DNA of 14,869 nucleotides from Selenomonadaceae bacterium UBA3796 (GTDB lineage Bacteria; Bacillota; Negativicutes; Selenomonadales; Selenomonadaceae). This document shows, in pieces, positions 1 to 7,166 of this stretch. The stretch is from positions 5,561 to 20,429 of the forward strand of contig DFES01000206.1 of assembly GCA_002369175.1 (NCBI GenBank), given 5' to 3'. Under the pieces are notes generated by a model. It searched no databases. It saw only the letters and a list, made by a program, of their open reading frames with translations, and was not told the DNA's origin. The stretch's first letter is position 1; each line of letters opens with the position of its first letter. The position numbers and the translations under genes are program-made.

Positions 1-1451
1 AGGTGGAGCTCATCAACGACCTGCCGGAGGATTCCGTCATCTCCCTTTACACCCAGGGGGAGTTCGTCGATCTCTGCGCAGGCCCCCATGTGGCCTCTAC
101 GGGAAAAATCAAGGCCTTGAAGCTCCAGAGTGTCAACGGGGCTTATTGGCGCGGCAGCGAAAAGAACAAGATGCTTCAGCGCATCTATGGGACAGCCTTT
201 GAGAAGCAAGCGGATCTTGACAGCTATCTGCATATGCTGGAGGAAGCGGCCAAGCGGGATCATCGGAAACTCGGCAAGGAGCTTGATCTTTTCAGTCTTC
301 ATGAGGAAGGCCCCGGCTTCCCCTTCTTCCATCCCAACGGCATGGTGATTCGCAATGAGCTCATCAATTACTGGCGGGATGTGCATCGCCGTTATGGCTA
401 CCAGGAAATCAAGACGCCCATGATCATGAACCGGAAGCTTTGGGAGCAGTCGGGGCACTGGGCTCATTATAAGGAGAATATGTACTTCACGCAGATTGAC
501 GGGGAGGACTATGCAGTTAAGCCTATGAACTGCCCGGGCGGCATGCTGGTCTACAAAAGTCATCAGCACAGCTATCGGGAGCTTCCTCTGCGCCTGGGCG
601 AGCTCGGCCTGGTGCATCGCCATGAGCTTTCCGGCGCATTGCACGGGCTGTTCCGGGTACGCAACTTCACCCAGGATGATGCCCACCTCTTCCTGACGCC
701 GAACCAGATCGAGGATGAGATTCAGCATACGATTGATTTGTTCGATGAGGTATACAGCACCTTTCATCTCACATATACGGCAGAGCTTTCAACTCGTCCG
801 GAGGATTCCATGGGGTCGGATGAGATTTGGGAGAGAGCTACGTCGGCGCTTCAAAATGCATTGGAGCATCGTGGCCTGGAATACGTTGTGAACGAGGGAG
901 ACGGCGCTTTCTACGGACCGAAGATCGATTTCCACCTCCGCGACTCCATCGGGCGTACCTGGCAATGCGGAACCATACAGCTCGATATGCTCATGCCGGA
1001 GAAGTTCGATCTTACCTATGTGGGAGAGGATGGGGAAAAACATCGCCCTGTCATGCTGCATCGGGTTGTCTATGGAAGCATCGAGCGTTTCATCGGGATT
1101 CTCATCGAGAACTATGCGGGGGCTTTCCCCACATGGCTCGCTCCGGTGCAGGTGAGGATTCTCCCCATTACGGACAAGCATGCGGACTATGCCTATGAGC
1201 TCAAGAAAAAGATGTTTGAACTGGGACTCAGGGTAGAGGTGGACGACCGCAATGAAAAGACGGGCTACAAGATTCGGGAGGCTCAGGTGAAGAAGATACC
1301 CTATGCCCTTGTGGTTGGAGACCAGGAAGTGGAGAACGGCACGGTCAATGTCCGCAAGTATGGTGAGAAGGACAGCCGGACGGTGAAGGTTGAGGAATTC
1401 ATTGCCGGAATTCAGCAGGAAATCGCGACAAAGGCAGACCGCGAAGCATAA
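1..1451 (+). CDS. thrS: Threonyl-tRNA synthetase, 3' part (5' end outside window)
   Basis: Charges tRNA-Thr with threonine in the cytoplasm. About 482 of the usual ~640 residues are present. The N-terminal TGS domain and the first part of the editing domain lie upstream of the window, and the GTG at position 3 is an internal valine codon, not a start. The fragment opens in the second additional (editing) domain with DLCAGPH, whose Cys25 and His29 (fragment numbering) match editing-site residues of the E. coli enzyme. The class II catalytic core follows: motif 1 around FFHPNGMVIRNEL, the zinc ligands Cys177 (MNCPGG), His228 (DDAHLF) and His353 (MLHRVVYGS), and motif 2 around RVRNFTQDD. The C-terminal ~100 residues, from about WLAPVQVRILP, are the anticodon-binding domain. 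It ends with TAA at 1449-1451. The frame is intact throughout. Identification is essentially certain. Confidence 0.98.
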   Translation, partial: VELINDLPEDSVISLYTQGEFVDLCAGPHVASTGKIKALKLQSVNGAYWRGSEKNKMLQRIYGTAFEKQADLDSYLHMLEEAAKRDHRKLGKELDLFSLHEEGPGFPFFHPNGMVIRNELINYWRDVHRRYGYQEIKTPMIMNRKLWEQSGHWAHYKENMYFTQIDGEDYAVKPMNCPGGMLVYKSHQHSYRELPLRLGELGLVHRHELSGALHGLFRVRNFTQDDAHLFLTPNQIEDEIQHTIDLFDEVYSTFHLTYTAELSTRPEDSMGSDEIWERATSALQNALEHRGLEYVVNEGDGAFYGPKIDFHLRDSIGRTWQCGTIQLDMLMPEKFDLTYVGEDGEKHRPVMLHRVVYGSIERFIGILIENYAGAFPTWLAPVQVRILPITDKHADYAYELKKKMFELGLRVEVDDRNEKTGYKIREAQVKKIPYALVVGDQEVENGTVNVRKYGEKDSRTVKVEEFIAGIQQEIATKADREA

Positions 1452-1465
1452 AAGCATGACTCGGA

Positions 1466-1506
1466 GCATTGTTCAAGTTTTGCCCTTGGCAAAACTTGAA
1501 CAATGC
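1466..1506. repeat. Perfect palindrome with 19-bp stem and 3-nt loop (repeat copy 1)
   Basis: Arms 1466-1484 and 1488-1506 are perfect reverse complements around the loop CTT. The core is GTTTTGCC-CTT-GGCAAAAC. It lies 15 bp after the thrS stop, where a terminator might be expected, but no run of T follows on either strand, so a canonical rho-independent terminator is not supported. A second, degraded copy starts 69 bp downstream. It could be a rho-related or RNA-processing hairpin, a dispersed palindromic repeat, or a protein-binding operator. Confidence 0.85.
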
Positions 1507-1535
1507 GTTATGACGAGATGAACTCGTCGAAACGC
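1505..1535. repeat. Second hairpin between the two repeat copies
   Basis: Outer stem GCGTT (1505-1509) pairs with AACGC (1531-1535), and inner stem GACGAG (1512-1517) pairs with CTCGTC (1523-1528). They are separated by a 2x2 internal loop and closed by the 5-nt loop ATGAA. Its first two bases are also the last two of the upstream 19-bp stem, so the two fully paired structures cannot both form in one RNA. Function is unknown; no poly-T follows. Confidence 0.6.
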
Positions 1536-1545
1536 TAATTTGAAT

Positions 1546-1581
1546 GTTTTGCCCTTGGCAAAACTTGAACAAGTGCGTTAT
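1546..1581. repeat. Repeat copy 2 of the palindrome (direct repeat of 1477-1511)
   Basis: This stretch matches 1477-1511 base for base apart from one inserted G at 1573. It keeps the inner 8-bp inverted repeat GTTTTGCC/GGCAAAAC (1546-1553 and 1557-1564) around the same CTT loop. The left outer arm has diverged, leaving only a few bulged pairs beyond the core. The conserved right half runs into TGCGTTAT, which here becomes part of a -10 box. Confidence 0.8.
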
Positions 1582-1584
1582 AAT
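1555..1584 (+). promoter_or_regulatory. Sigma-A-type promoter upstream of the amidohydrolase gene and operon
   Basis: TTGGCA at 1555-1560 and a consensus TATAAT at 1579-1584 are separated by 18 bp. Transcription would start near 1591, leaving a leader of about 40 nt with a good ribosome binding site before the ATG at 1632. The -35 box lies inside repeat copy 2, over the loop and right arm of its palindrome, so anything binding the palindrome would affect RNA polymerase access. In copy 1 the equivalent -10 position reads TATGAC, a much weaker match. This is the best promoter I see in the window; it is read from sequence only. Confidence 0.7.
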
Positions 1585-1631
1585 ATATTAGTTTCAGAGT
1601 GTTGTCGATTCTTTTTTGGGAGGCTGCCAAT

Positions 1632-2447
1632 ATGCAGATTATTGACGCACATCTCCACTTTTGCCCCGACGAGGGTTATTTCAACAATATTGCCCGAAGA
1701 GCGCATCATGAGAACACGGAAAAGCATCTTGTGGAACAATATGAGCGATATGGCATCGTAGGCGGCGTGGTCATGGGGAACGGTTCCCCGGAGAATGCGC
1801 GCCATGCCTATCCTGCGCCTTTGAAGTATTGCGTCGGGCTTGACAATTACACCATGTTTTCCTGGGATATGAAGCGGCAGCTCATGTTCATCGAGAATCA
1901 TCTGCGGCAATCGAATTGTGTTGGGATCAAGCTGTATCCGGGTTATGATTCTTTCTACATTTTCGATGATTCCCTGTCGCCCCTCTATGCCCTGGCTGTG
2001 AAGTATCATAAGCCGGTGGCTGTGCATATGGGGCTTACGGCCAGCAATAATGCGCTCTTGAAATACAGTCATCCCCTTGTCATGGACGAAGCGGCAACGA
2101 AGTACCGGCAGGTGCAGTTCGTTATGTGCCATTTTGGGGAGCCATGGTTTGTGGATTCAGCGGCAGTGGTGGAGAAAAATCCGAACGTGATGGTGGATCT
2201 TTCCGGCATTCTGGAGGGGAAGATCCCTGATTTTGCACTGTTCCTCCAAAAGAAACATTATTATATCAATAAGCTCAAGGGATGGCTGGAGTATTTGGAT
2301 CTCTATGACCGTTTCATGTTCGGAACGGACTGGCCCTTGGCCAATTTGGGGGATTATATCGAGTTTACGAAGGAGATCATCCCGGAGAGCGAATGGGACA
2401 AGGTATTCTTTGAAAACGCCAACCGGCTCTACCGGATGTATCAATGA
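1632..2447 (+). CDS. Amidohydrolase-family protein (amidohydrolase 2, metal-dependent TIM barrel)
   Basis: This is a 271-residue cytoplasmic protein of the amidohydrolase superfamily, probably the Amidohydro_2 group (relatives of decarboxylases and lactone hydrolases). The metal-site pattern is visible: HxH in DAHLHF (His7, His9) on the first strand, His132 in AVHMG, His167 in CHFGEPW and Asp233 in FGTDWP. There is no signal peptide. The start is the ATG at 1632, with GGGAGG (1618-1623) eight bases upstream; an in-frame GTG at 1599 lacks a comparable site and precedes the natural DAHLHF beginning. It has its own promoter in the repeat region and ends 20 bp before def. The substrate cannot be told from the sequence: the family covers hydrolysis, deamination and decarboxylation. 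Its neighbours do not suggest a pathway, because they are housekeeping genes. Confidence 0.88.
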   Translation: MQIIDAHLHFCPDEGYFNNIARRAHHENTEKHLVEQYERYGIVGGVVMGNGSPENARHAYPAPLKYCVGLDNYTMFSWDMKRQLMFIENHLRQSNCVGIKLYPGYDSFYIFDDSLSPLYALAVKYHKPVAVHMGLTASNNALLKYSHPLVMDEAATKYRQVQFVMCHFGEPWFVDSAAVVEKNPNVMVDLSGILEGKIPDFALFLQKKHYYINKLKGWLEYLDLYDRFMFGTDWPLANLGDYIEFTKEIIPESEWDKVFFENANRLYRMYQ

Positions 2448-2454
2448 ATCGTAC

Positions 2455-2460
2455 GGGAGG
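2455..2460 (+). promoter_or_regulatory. Ribosome binding site deciding the def start
   Basis: GGGAGG lies seven bases before the ATG at 2468. The earlier in-frame ATG at 2444 overlaps the stop of the previous gene and would place this site inside the coding region, so 2468 is preferred. Confidence 0.7.
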
Positions 2461-2467
2461 CAGTAAT

Positions 2468-2932
2468 ATGTCATTGTTGGAGATCAAGAAGGCCGGTGCA
2501 CCGGTGTTGAAGCAGAAATGCGTTCCTGTGGAGAAGGTGGACAAGCGCTTGCGCCTATTGCTCGATGATATGGCGGAAACCATGTATCATGCAGAGGGCG
2601 TAGGTCTCGCGGCGCCGCAGATTGGCGAACCGATCCGTGCGGTGGTCATTGATGTGGGAAAGGAACTCATTGAGCTCATCAATCCTGTGATTACCTTTCG
2701 GGAGGGCAGCGTAAAGGATACGGAGGGATGCCTTTCTGTCCCGAACCTGTACGGAGAGGTGGAACGCTCTGCAAAAGTGAAGGTGGAGTTTCTGAATCGC
2801 CGCGGCAAAAAGCAGCATCTCACGGCGGAGGGACTTCTGGCCAGGTGCATCCAGCACGAACTGGATCATCTGGAAGGACAGCTTTTCATAGACATCGCGG
2901 AGAGTTTGCACGAGGGGGAACATAAGTCTTGA
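2468..2932 (+). CDS. def: Peptide deformylase
   Basis: Removes the formyl group from the N-terminal methionine of new proteins at the ribosome exit. The 154-residue product has all three family motifs in order: GVGLAAPQIG starting at Gly44, EGCLS with metal ligand Cys88, and HELDH with ligands His130 and His134 and catalytic Glu131. The length fits the short, type 1-like bacterial form. The start at 2468 gives the typical beginning MSLLEIKKAG. Its stop overlaps the TTG start of fmt by four bases (TTGA), so the two enzymes that add and remove the formyl group are probably translationally coupled, as in many bacteria. Confidence 0.97.
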   Translation: MSLLEIKKAGAPVLKQKCVPVEKVDKRLRLLLDDMAETMYHAEGVGLAAPQIGEPIRAVVIDVGKELIELINPVITFREGSVKDTEGCLSVPNLYGEVERSAKVKVEFLNRRGKKQHLTAEGLLARCIQHELDHLEGQLFIDIAESLHEGEHKS

Positions 2933-3870
2933 AGAAGTTTCGCGTGGTATTCATGGGGACGCCGGAGTTTTCTGTTCCCTGTCTTCGCATGCTTGCAGAG
3001 CATACGGAGATTGCAGGTGTCATAACCCAGCCGGACAAGCCCCGTGGCAGGGGACAGAAGCTCCTGCCCTCTCCGGTGAAGGTTTTTGCCGAGAAGCAGG
3101 GGTTTCCTGTTTTTCAGCCGGAAAAAATCCGGACAGAGGAGTCCGTCCGGATCTTGGAAGATTTGCAGCCGGATATCATTGTTGTGGTGGCCTTTGGGCA
3201 GATTCTGTCCCAGCATATTCTCGACATTCCACCGTATGGCTGCATCAATGTCCATGCCTCCCTCTTGCCCCGCTATCGGGGAGCGGCTCCCATGCAGTGG
3301 AGCATCATCAACGGCGAGTCCCGGACGGGCATTACGACAATGTTCATGGATGCCGGACTCGATACGGGGGATATGCTCCTGAAGCGGGAACTTCCCATCC
3401 CGGAGGAGATGACGCTGGAGGAACTTCATGATGCGCTCATGGTCATGGGTGCGGATGTGCTTCAAGAGACACTGGAGAGGATTTCTGAGGGCACTTTGAC
3501 GAGAGAGAAGCAGGTGGATGCGGATTCCAATTATGCACCCATGATTGGACGGGAAACGGGAAGCATTGATTGGAGCAAGCCTGCCAGGGAGATCCATAAC
3601 CTTGTGAGGGGGCTGAATTCCTGGCCCGGGGCATATACATATCTCAATGCTGCGAAATATAAGATTTGGCGGACGAAGGTACTCGAAAGGGCAGCGGAAT
3701 CGGAGCCGGGAGTCATCCTGCAGGCGGATAAGCGCGGCCTGGTGGTTGCCGGCGGCGATTCCTGTCTGGAAATTTTGGAGCTCCAGGCTCCCGGAGGCAG
3801 GAAGATGGATGCCCGGGCCTATCTTCTGGGACATGACATGCCTCTTCCCGCCAAGTTCGGGAATCCTTGA
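2929..3870 (+). CDS. fmt: Methionyl-tRNA formyltransferase
   Basis: Transfers the formyl group of 10-formyl-tetrahydrofolate to Met-tRNA-fMet for translation initiation. The 313 residues match the family length. The N-terminal formyltransferase domain (about 1-200) carries the catalytic trio Asn107 and His109 (INVHASLLPRYRG) and Asp145 (GLDTGDM), equivalent to Asn106, His108 and Asp144 of the E. coli enzyme. The C-terminal tRNA-binding domain begins near residue 205 and includes the RGLNSWPGAYT segment. The start is a TTG at 2929: it gives the standard opening KKFRVVFMGTPEFSVP and has a GAGGGGG stretch about ten bases upstream. An 86-bp gap follows, in which I see no terminator or promoter. 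Confidence 0.97.
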   Translation: MKKFRVVFMGTPEFSVPCLRMLAEHTEIAGVITQPDKPRGRGQKLLPSPVKVFAEKQGFPVFQPEKIRTEESVRILEDLQPDIIVVVAFGQILSQHILDIPPYGCINVHASLLPRYRGAAPMQWSIINGESRTGITTMFMDAGLDTGDMLLKRELPIPEEMTLEELHDALMVMGADVLQETLERISEGTLTREKQVDADSNYAPMIGRETGSIDWSKPAREIHNLVRGLNSWPGAYTYLNAAKYKIWRTKVLERAAESEPGVILQADKRGLVVAGGDSCLEILELQAPGGRKMDARAYLLGHDMPLPAKFGNP

Positions 3871-3956
3871 GGGAAGACGGCGGGGGTTCTGTCTCAGGTG
3901 GGCGGAAATGATGTGCAACAGATAGCGGCGGATTGTCACGGAAAGGAGGGAAATCC

Positions 3957-4784
3957 ATGGAACAGGCACTTTTTCAAAGGCCGAAGAAACGGCTTCTGAT
4001 CGGATTTCTGATTTTGAGCACGGTATGCCTGGCTGCAGTTTTTTATGCTGTCTGGCGCATCAGCTATCTGGGACTCATGGAGGTCTGGCTTGCTCTTCCG
4101 GTTGTTGTAGGGAGTGTATTCCTTGCAGTTGTGACGCTTTCCCTTTTTGGTATTTTCAACATGGTGCTGGCAATCAAAGGCTGGCCGTCTGTATCCCTGT
4201 TCCAGAAGCAGACCTATGCGCTCATCAATATTCTGTTTCCCACCGTGGTGCGCCTGGGGAGCCTGTTCGGCATCAACCGGCGCCAATTGGAGGGGTCTTT
4301 CATTGCGGTGAGCAATCTCTTGTTTTCCCGCCGAAATATTCGTGTTCCGGCAGAAAAACTCCTGGTGGTCACGCCCCATTGTCTGCAGCTTGCCAGCTGT
4401 CCCCATAAGATTACCCGTGATCCGTCGAATTGCAAGCGGTGTGGCGGGTGCAACATCGGTGATCTCGTAAAGCTTTCGGAGGAGATGGGGTTTCTTTTCT
4501 TTGTGGCAACGGGCGGGACATTGGCCCGCCAGATCATCAAACAGAACCGCCCCAAGGCTGTTCTGGCAATTGCCTGTGAGCGGGATCTCATGAGCGGCAT
4601 ACAGGACGTCTACCCTCTCCCTGCCGTGGGGATCCTCAATATCCGTCCCAACGGTCCATGTTACAATACGCGGGTGGATATGGAGGAATTCAAAAGGGTA
4701 CTGGAAAAAATCGTGATACCGAAGGAGGAATGGAATGGACAAGGCACGGGAAACAGCGGCAGAGATTCTTCATGCGGTGCATGA
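3957..4784 (+). CDS. DUF116 membrane protein with cysteine cluster
   Basis: This 275-residue protein of the DUF116 family has no established function. Two hydrophobic segments, roughly residues 13-33 and 43-70, make a membrane anchor. The cytosolic part has Cys142, Cys148, Cys159, Cys162 and Cys165 (PHCLQLASC, then CKRCGGC), followed by single Cys207 (ACERD) and Cys235 (GPCYN). This spacing suggests metal or iron-sulphur binding, which is an inference. The start is the ATG at 3957, six bases after AAAGGAGGG; the in-frame TTG at 3933 is upstream of that site. The last 50 bases overlap rsmB in another frame, so the tail after about EEWNGQG may be a late extension caused by loss of an earlier stop. 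Sitting between fmt and rsmB hints at, but does not prove, a link to translation or RNA modification. Confidence 0.88.
   Translation: MEQALFQRPKKRLLIGFLILSTVCLAAVFYAVWRISYLGLMEVWLALPVVVGSVFLAVVTLSLFGIFNMVLAIKGWPSVSLFQKQTYALINILFPTVVRLGSLFGINRRQLEGSFIAVSNLLFSRRNIRVPAEKLLVVTPHCLQLASCPHKITRDPSNCKRCGGCNIGDLVKLSEEMGFLFFVATGGTLARQIIKQNRPKAVLAIACERDLMSGIQDVYPLPAVGILNIRPNGPCYNTRVDMEEFKRVLEKIVIPKEEWNGQGTGNSGRDSSCGA
4722..4728 (+). promoter_or_regulatory. Ribosome binding site of rsmB, inside the DUF116 gene
   Basis: AAGGAGG lies six bases before the ATG at 4735 and within the coding sequence of the upstream gene. It fixes the rsmB start and shows that the 50-bp overlap between the genes is real. Confidence 0.75.
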
Positions 4785-6069
4785 AGAAGGCGCATACGCC
4801 AATGTGGCATTGGTTCGGGAACTGAGGCGGAAGGAGCTTTCCGATGTGGATAGGCGCTTTGTTACGGAACTCGTCTATGGTGCTGTAAAAGCAGGGGATA
4901 CCTTGGATTGGATTCTTCGCCGCTATGTGAACCGACCCTTGCGGAAAATTCCTCCTATGGTGCGGGAAGTCCTGCGCATTGGAATCTATCAAATTTTCTA
5001 CATGGATAAGGTGCCGCCTTCTGCCGCCTGCAACGAGGCCGTGGAACTGACGAAGAAGTACAGCCATACCGGTACGGTGAAATTCGTGAATGCCGTCCTT
5101 CGCACGGCGGTGAGGGAGCCGGAAAAGGCGAAATTCCCGGAGGGAAAGGGGAAGGAAGCGGAGCGTCTGGCTCTTTCCTGCTGTCATCCCCTATGGATGG
5201 TGAAGCGTTGGATAAAGGCCTTTGGCGTGGAGGAAACCGGGCGCCTTTGTGCATTCAATAACGTCCAGCCGATTCTTTCGCTGCGGACGAATACGTTGAA
5301 AATCAGTCGTGCGTCGCTCCTGGAGGAACTTGCGGCGGCAGGTGCAGAAGCAAAGCCCTCCGGATGGTCGCCGGAAGGAATTCTCTGTCTATCCCACGGT
5401 GCACTGGATGATTTTCCGGCATTAAGCCAGGGGTTCTGTCAGGTGCAGGATGAAAGTTCCATGCTCGTAGCACATGTGATGGCGCCAAGGGCAGGGGAAT
5501 TCGTCATCGACGCATGCAGCGCTCCCGGGGGAAAGGCCACGCACCTTGCCGCTCTCATGGGCAATCGGGGCAGGGTGCTTGCCTGTGACATCTATGAGCA
5601 TAAGCTTCGGCGCATTGAGGAGAACGCGGCTCGTCTCGGCATAGAGGTCATTGAGACGACGCTCATGGATGCAAGGGCGCTGGGAGAAAAATACAAGGAG
5701 CAGGCAGACCGCGTACTGGTGGATGCACCCTGCTCGGGACTTGGTGTTCTGCGGCGAAAGCCGGATGCTCGTTGGAGGAAGCGTGTAGAGGAAATCAAGG
5801 CATTGCCGAAGCTCCAGTCCGAGATCCTGGAAAGCGCTGCCCGGGCATTGAAACCGGGAGGTGTGCTGGTCTACAGCACCTGCACCATAGAGCCGGAAGA
5901 GAATCAGCAGGTTGTGGAGTCCTTTTTGAACCACCATGAAGATTTTCATCTGGATGAAACGGGAAGCTTTCTGCCCTGCGGGAAGCGGCAGGAAAAGATG
6001 GTGCAGCTCTATCCTCAGCGGGATGGAACCGATGGCTTTTTCATCGCCCGTATGGTTAGGGCGTCCTGA
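4735..6069 (+). CDS. rsmB: 16S rRNA (cytosine-967-C5)-methyltransferase
   Basis: Methylates a cytosine of 16S rRNA (C967 in E. coli numbering) using S-adenosylmethionine. The 444 residues have the expected layout: a NusB-like RNA-binding domain (about 1-135), a linker/RRM-like part, and a Rossmann methyltransferase domain. The SAM-binding motif is DACSAPGGKATHL from Asp259. The two family cysteines are Cys333 in DAPCSGLG and Cys383 in YSTCTIEPEEN; the latter is the nucleophile by family knowledge. The start ATG at 4735 has a strong ribosome binding site. Its 5' end overlaps the DUF116 gene, and a 44-bp gap separates it from rlmN, so the whole block probably shares one transcript. Confidence 0.96.
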   Translation: MDKARETAAEILHAVHEEGAYANVALVRELRRKELSDVDRRFVTELVYGAVKAGDTLDWILRRYVNRPLRKIPPMVREVLRIGIYQIFYMDKVPPSAACNEAVELTKKYSHTGTVKFVNAVLRTAVREPEKAKFPEGKGKEAERLALSCCHPLWMVKRWIKAFGVEETGRLCAFNNVQPILSLRTNTLKISRASLLEELAAAGAEAKPSGWSPEGILCLSHGALDDFPALSQGFCQVQDESSMLVAHVMAPRAGEFVIDACSAPGGKATHLAALMGNRGRVLACDIYEHKLRRIEENAARLGIEVIETTLMDARALGEKYKEQADRVLVDAPCSGLGVLRRKPDARWRKRVEEIKALPKLQSEILESAARALKPGGVLVYSTCTIEPEENQQVVESFLNHHEDFHLDETGSFLPCGKRQEKMVQLYPQRDGTDGFFIARMVRAS

Positions 6070-6097
6070 ATCGTTAGGGCATCATGATATATGATAT
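6055..6097. repeat. Short tandem repeats across the rsmB stop and the rsmB-rlmN gap
   Basis: Two adjacent 18-bp units start at 6055 and 6073 and match at 13 of 18 positions; both begin GTTAGGGC and both contain a TGA in the same frame, the first being the rsmB stop. They run into two tandem copies of ATGATAT (6084-6097). This looks like local slippage. The A+T-rich end could also act as a weak -10 region, but no good -35 box accompanies it. Confidence 0.5.
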
Positions 6098-6113
6098 ATA
6101 GAAGGGATTTTTC

Positions 6114-7154
6114 TTGAAGAATTTGTTTGGCATGGGTGCAGGGGAAATCACGGCAGAGCTTCTGCAGTGGAACCTGCCGGGATATCGCGGGAAGCAGATC
6201 GCGGAATGGATGTACCAAAAGGGAGCTATGTCCTTTGCGGAAATGACGAACCTGCCGGAGAAACTCAGGGGGGCGTTGTCCAAGGAGTATGAGATTCTCC
6301 GTGCGGACTGCCGGGACAGCCAGTTTTCCGCGGATGGGAAGACGGCGAAGTTTTTGTTGGGATTTTCGGATGGAACTGCGGTGGAAACTGTTCTCATGCG
6401 CCAGTCCTATGGCAATAGCATCTGCGTCTCTACCCAGGCGGGGTGCAATATGGGATGTGTTTTTTGCGCTTCCACCCTCCACGGCATGGCGAGGAACCTT
6501 TTGGCAGGAGAAATTCTCGCCCAGGCGATTCACATACAGGAAATGCTGCGCCGCGAAGCAGCGGGGCAGAAAGTGGACACCATGGTCATCATGGGCTCCG
6601 GCGAGCCGCTCATGAACTACGAGAATGTAGTGCGTTTCTTGCGGCTCTGCCATGCGGATGATGTCATGGGGATGGGTTATCGGAATATGACCATCTCTAC
6701 ATCCGGCATCGTGCCGAATATCTATCGACTGATGGAGGAAGGCATTCCCGTCAGTCTTTCCATTTCCCTGCATGCGCCGGATGATGCGCTCCGCTCCAGG
6801 CTCATGCCCATCAATCGGAAATACCCTTTGGCAGATGTGATAAAGGCAGGAACAGCATACGGGGAGAAAACTGGACGGCGGGTGACCTATGAGTACATCC
6901 TCATCGATCATGTGAATGACGGTGAGGAGCAGGCGGAAGAGCTCGTTGCCCTTCTGCGGGGGAAGCTTGCCAGTGTGAATCTCATTCCCATCAACCCGGT
7001 GGTGGAACGCAATTTGAACCGTCCGTCGAAGCAGAGGGTGGAATGGTTTGAGAAATACCTTTTTGCCCATCATATTCCTGTCACCCTGCGGAGAGAGATG
7101 GGAGCGGATATTCAGGCAGCCTGTGGGCAGTTGAGGAATAAGAATATGACGTGA
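6114..7154 (+). CDS. rlmN: Dual-specificity RNA methyltransferase RlmN (radical SAM)
   Basis: Methylates C2 of adenosine in 23S rRNA (A2503) and in some tRNAs (A37) by radical SAM chemistry. The 346-residue product has the iron-sulphur motif CxxxCxxC at Cys111, Cys115 and Cys118 (GCNMGCVFC). Cys337 in ADIQAACGQL is the methyl-carrying cysteine, and Cys104 (ICVSTQAG) matches the second catalytic cysteine. The N-terminal accessory domain has the family pattern YRGKQIAEWMY. The start is a TTG at 6114, with GAAGGGA ending seven bases upstream; a downstream ATG at 6132 has no comparable site. It is followed after 12 bp by fhaA. Confidence 0.97.
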   Translation: MKNLFGMGAGEITAELLQWNLPGYRGKQIAEWMYQKGAMSFAEMTNLPEKLRGALSKEYEILRADCRDSQFSADGKTAKFLLGFSDGTAVETVLMRQSYGNSICVSTQAGCNMGCVFCASTLHGMARNLLAGEILAQAIHIQEMLRREAAGQKVDTMVIMGSGEPLMNYENVVRFLRLCHADDVMGMGYRNMTISTSGIVPNIYRLMEEGIPVSLSISLHAPDDALRSRLMPINRKYPLADVIKAGTAYGEKTGRRVTYEYILIDHVNDGEEQAEELVALLRGKLASVNLIPINPVVERNLNRPSKQRVEWFEKYLFAHHIPVTLRREMGADIQAACGQLRNKNMT

Positions 7155-7166
7155 CTGGAGGCCATC

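Noticed and set aside
3..5. GTG at the left edge as the thrS start
   Set aside because: The frame is open to the window edge and the protein would lack its TGS domain and half of the editing domain; it is an internal codon.
1466..1506. Hairpin as a rho-independent terminator of thrS
   Set aside because: The stem is strong but no run of T follows on either strand; the next bases are GTTATGACGA. Kept as a repeat instead.
1599..1631. GTG 1599 as start of the amidohydrolase gene
   Set aside because: It adds 11 residues before the conserved DAHLHF start and puts the good ribosome binding site at 1618-1623 inside the gene.
3871..3956. Possible regulatory element or small gene in the fmt-DUF116 gap
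   Set aside because: I saw no convincing promoter, hairpin or small frame with its own ribosome binding site other than that of the DUF116 gene.
2866..3969. 367-codon minus-strand frame opposite fmt
   Set aside because: It runs opposite a gene with a full set of formyltransferase motifs and has no motif of its own.
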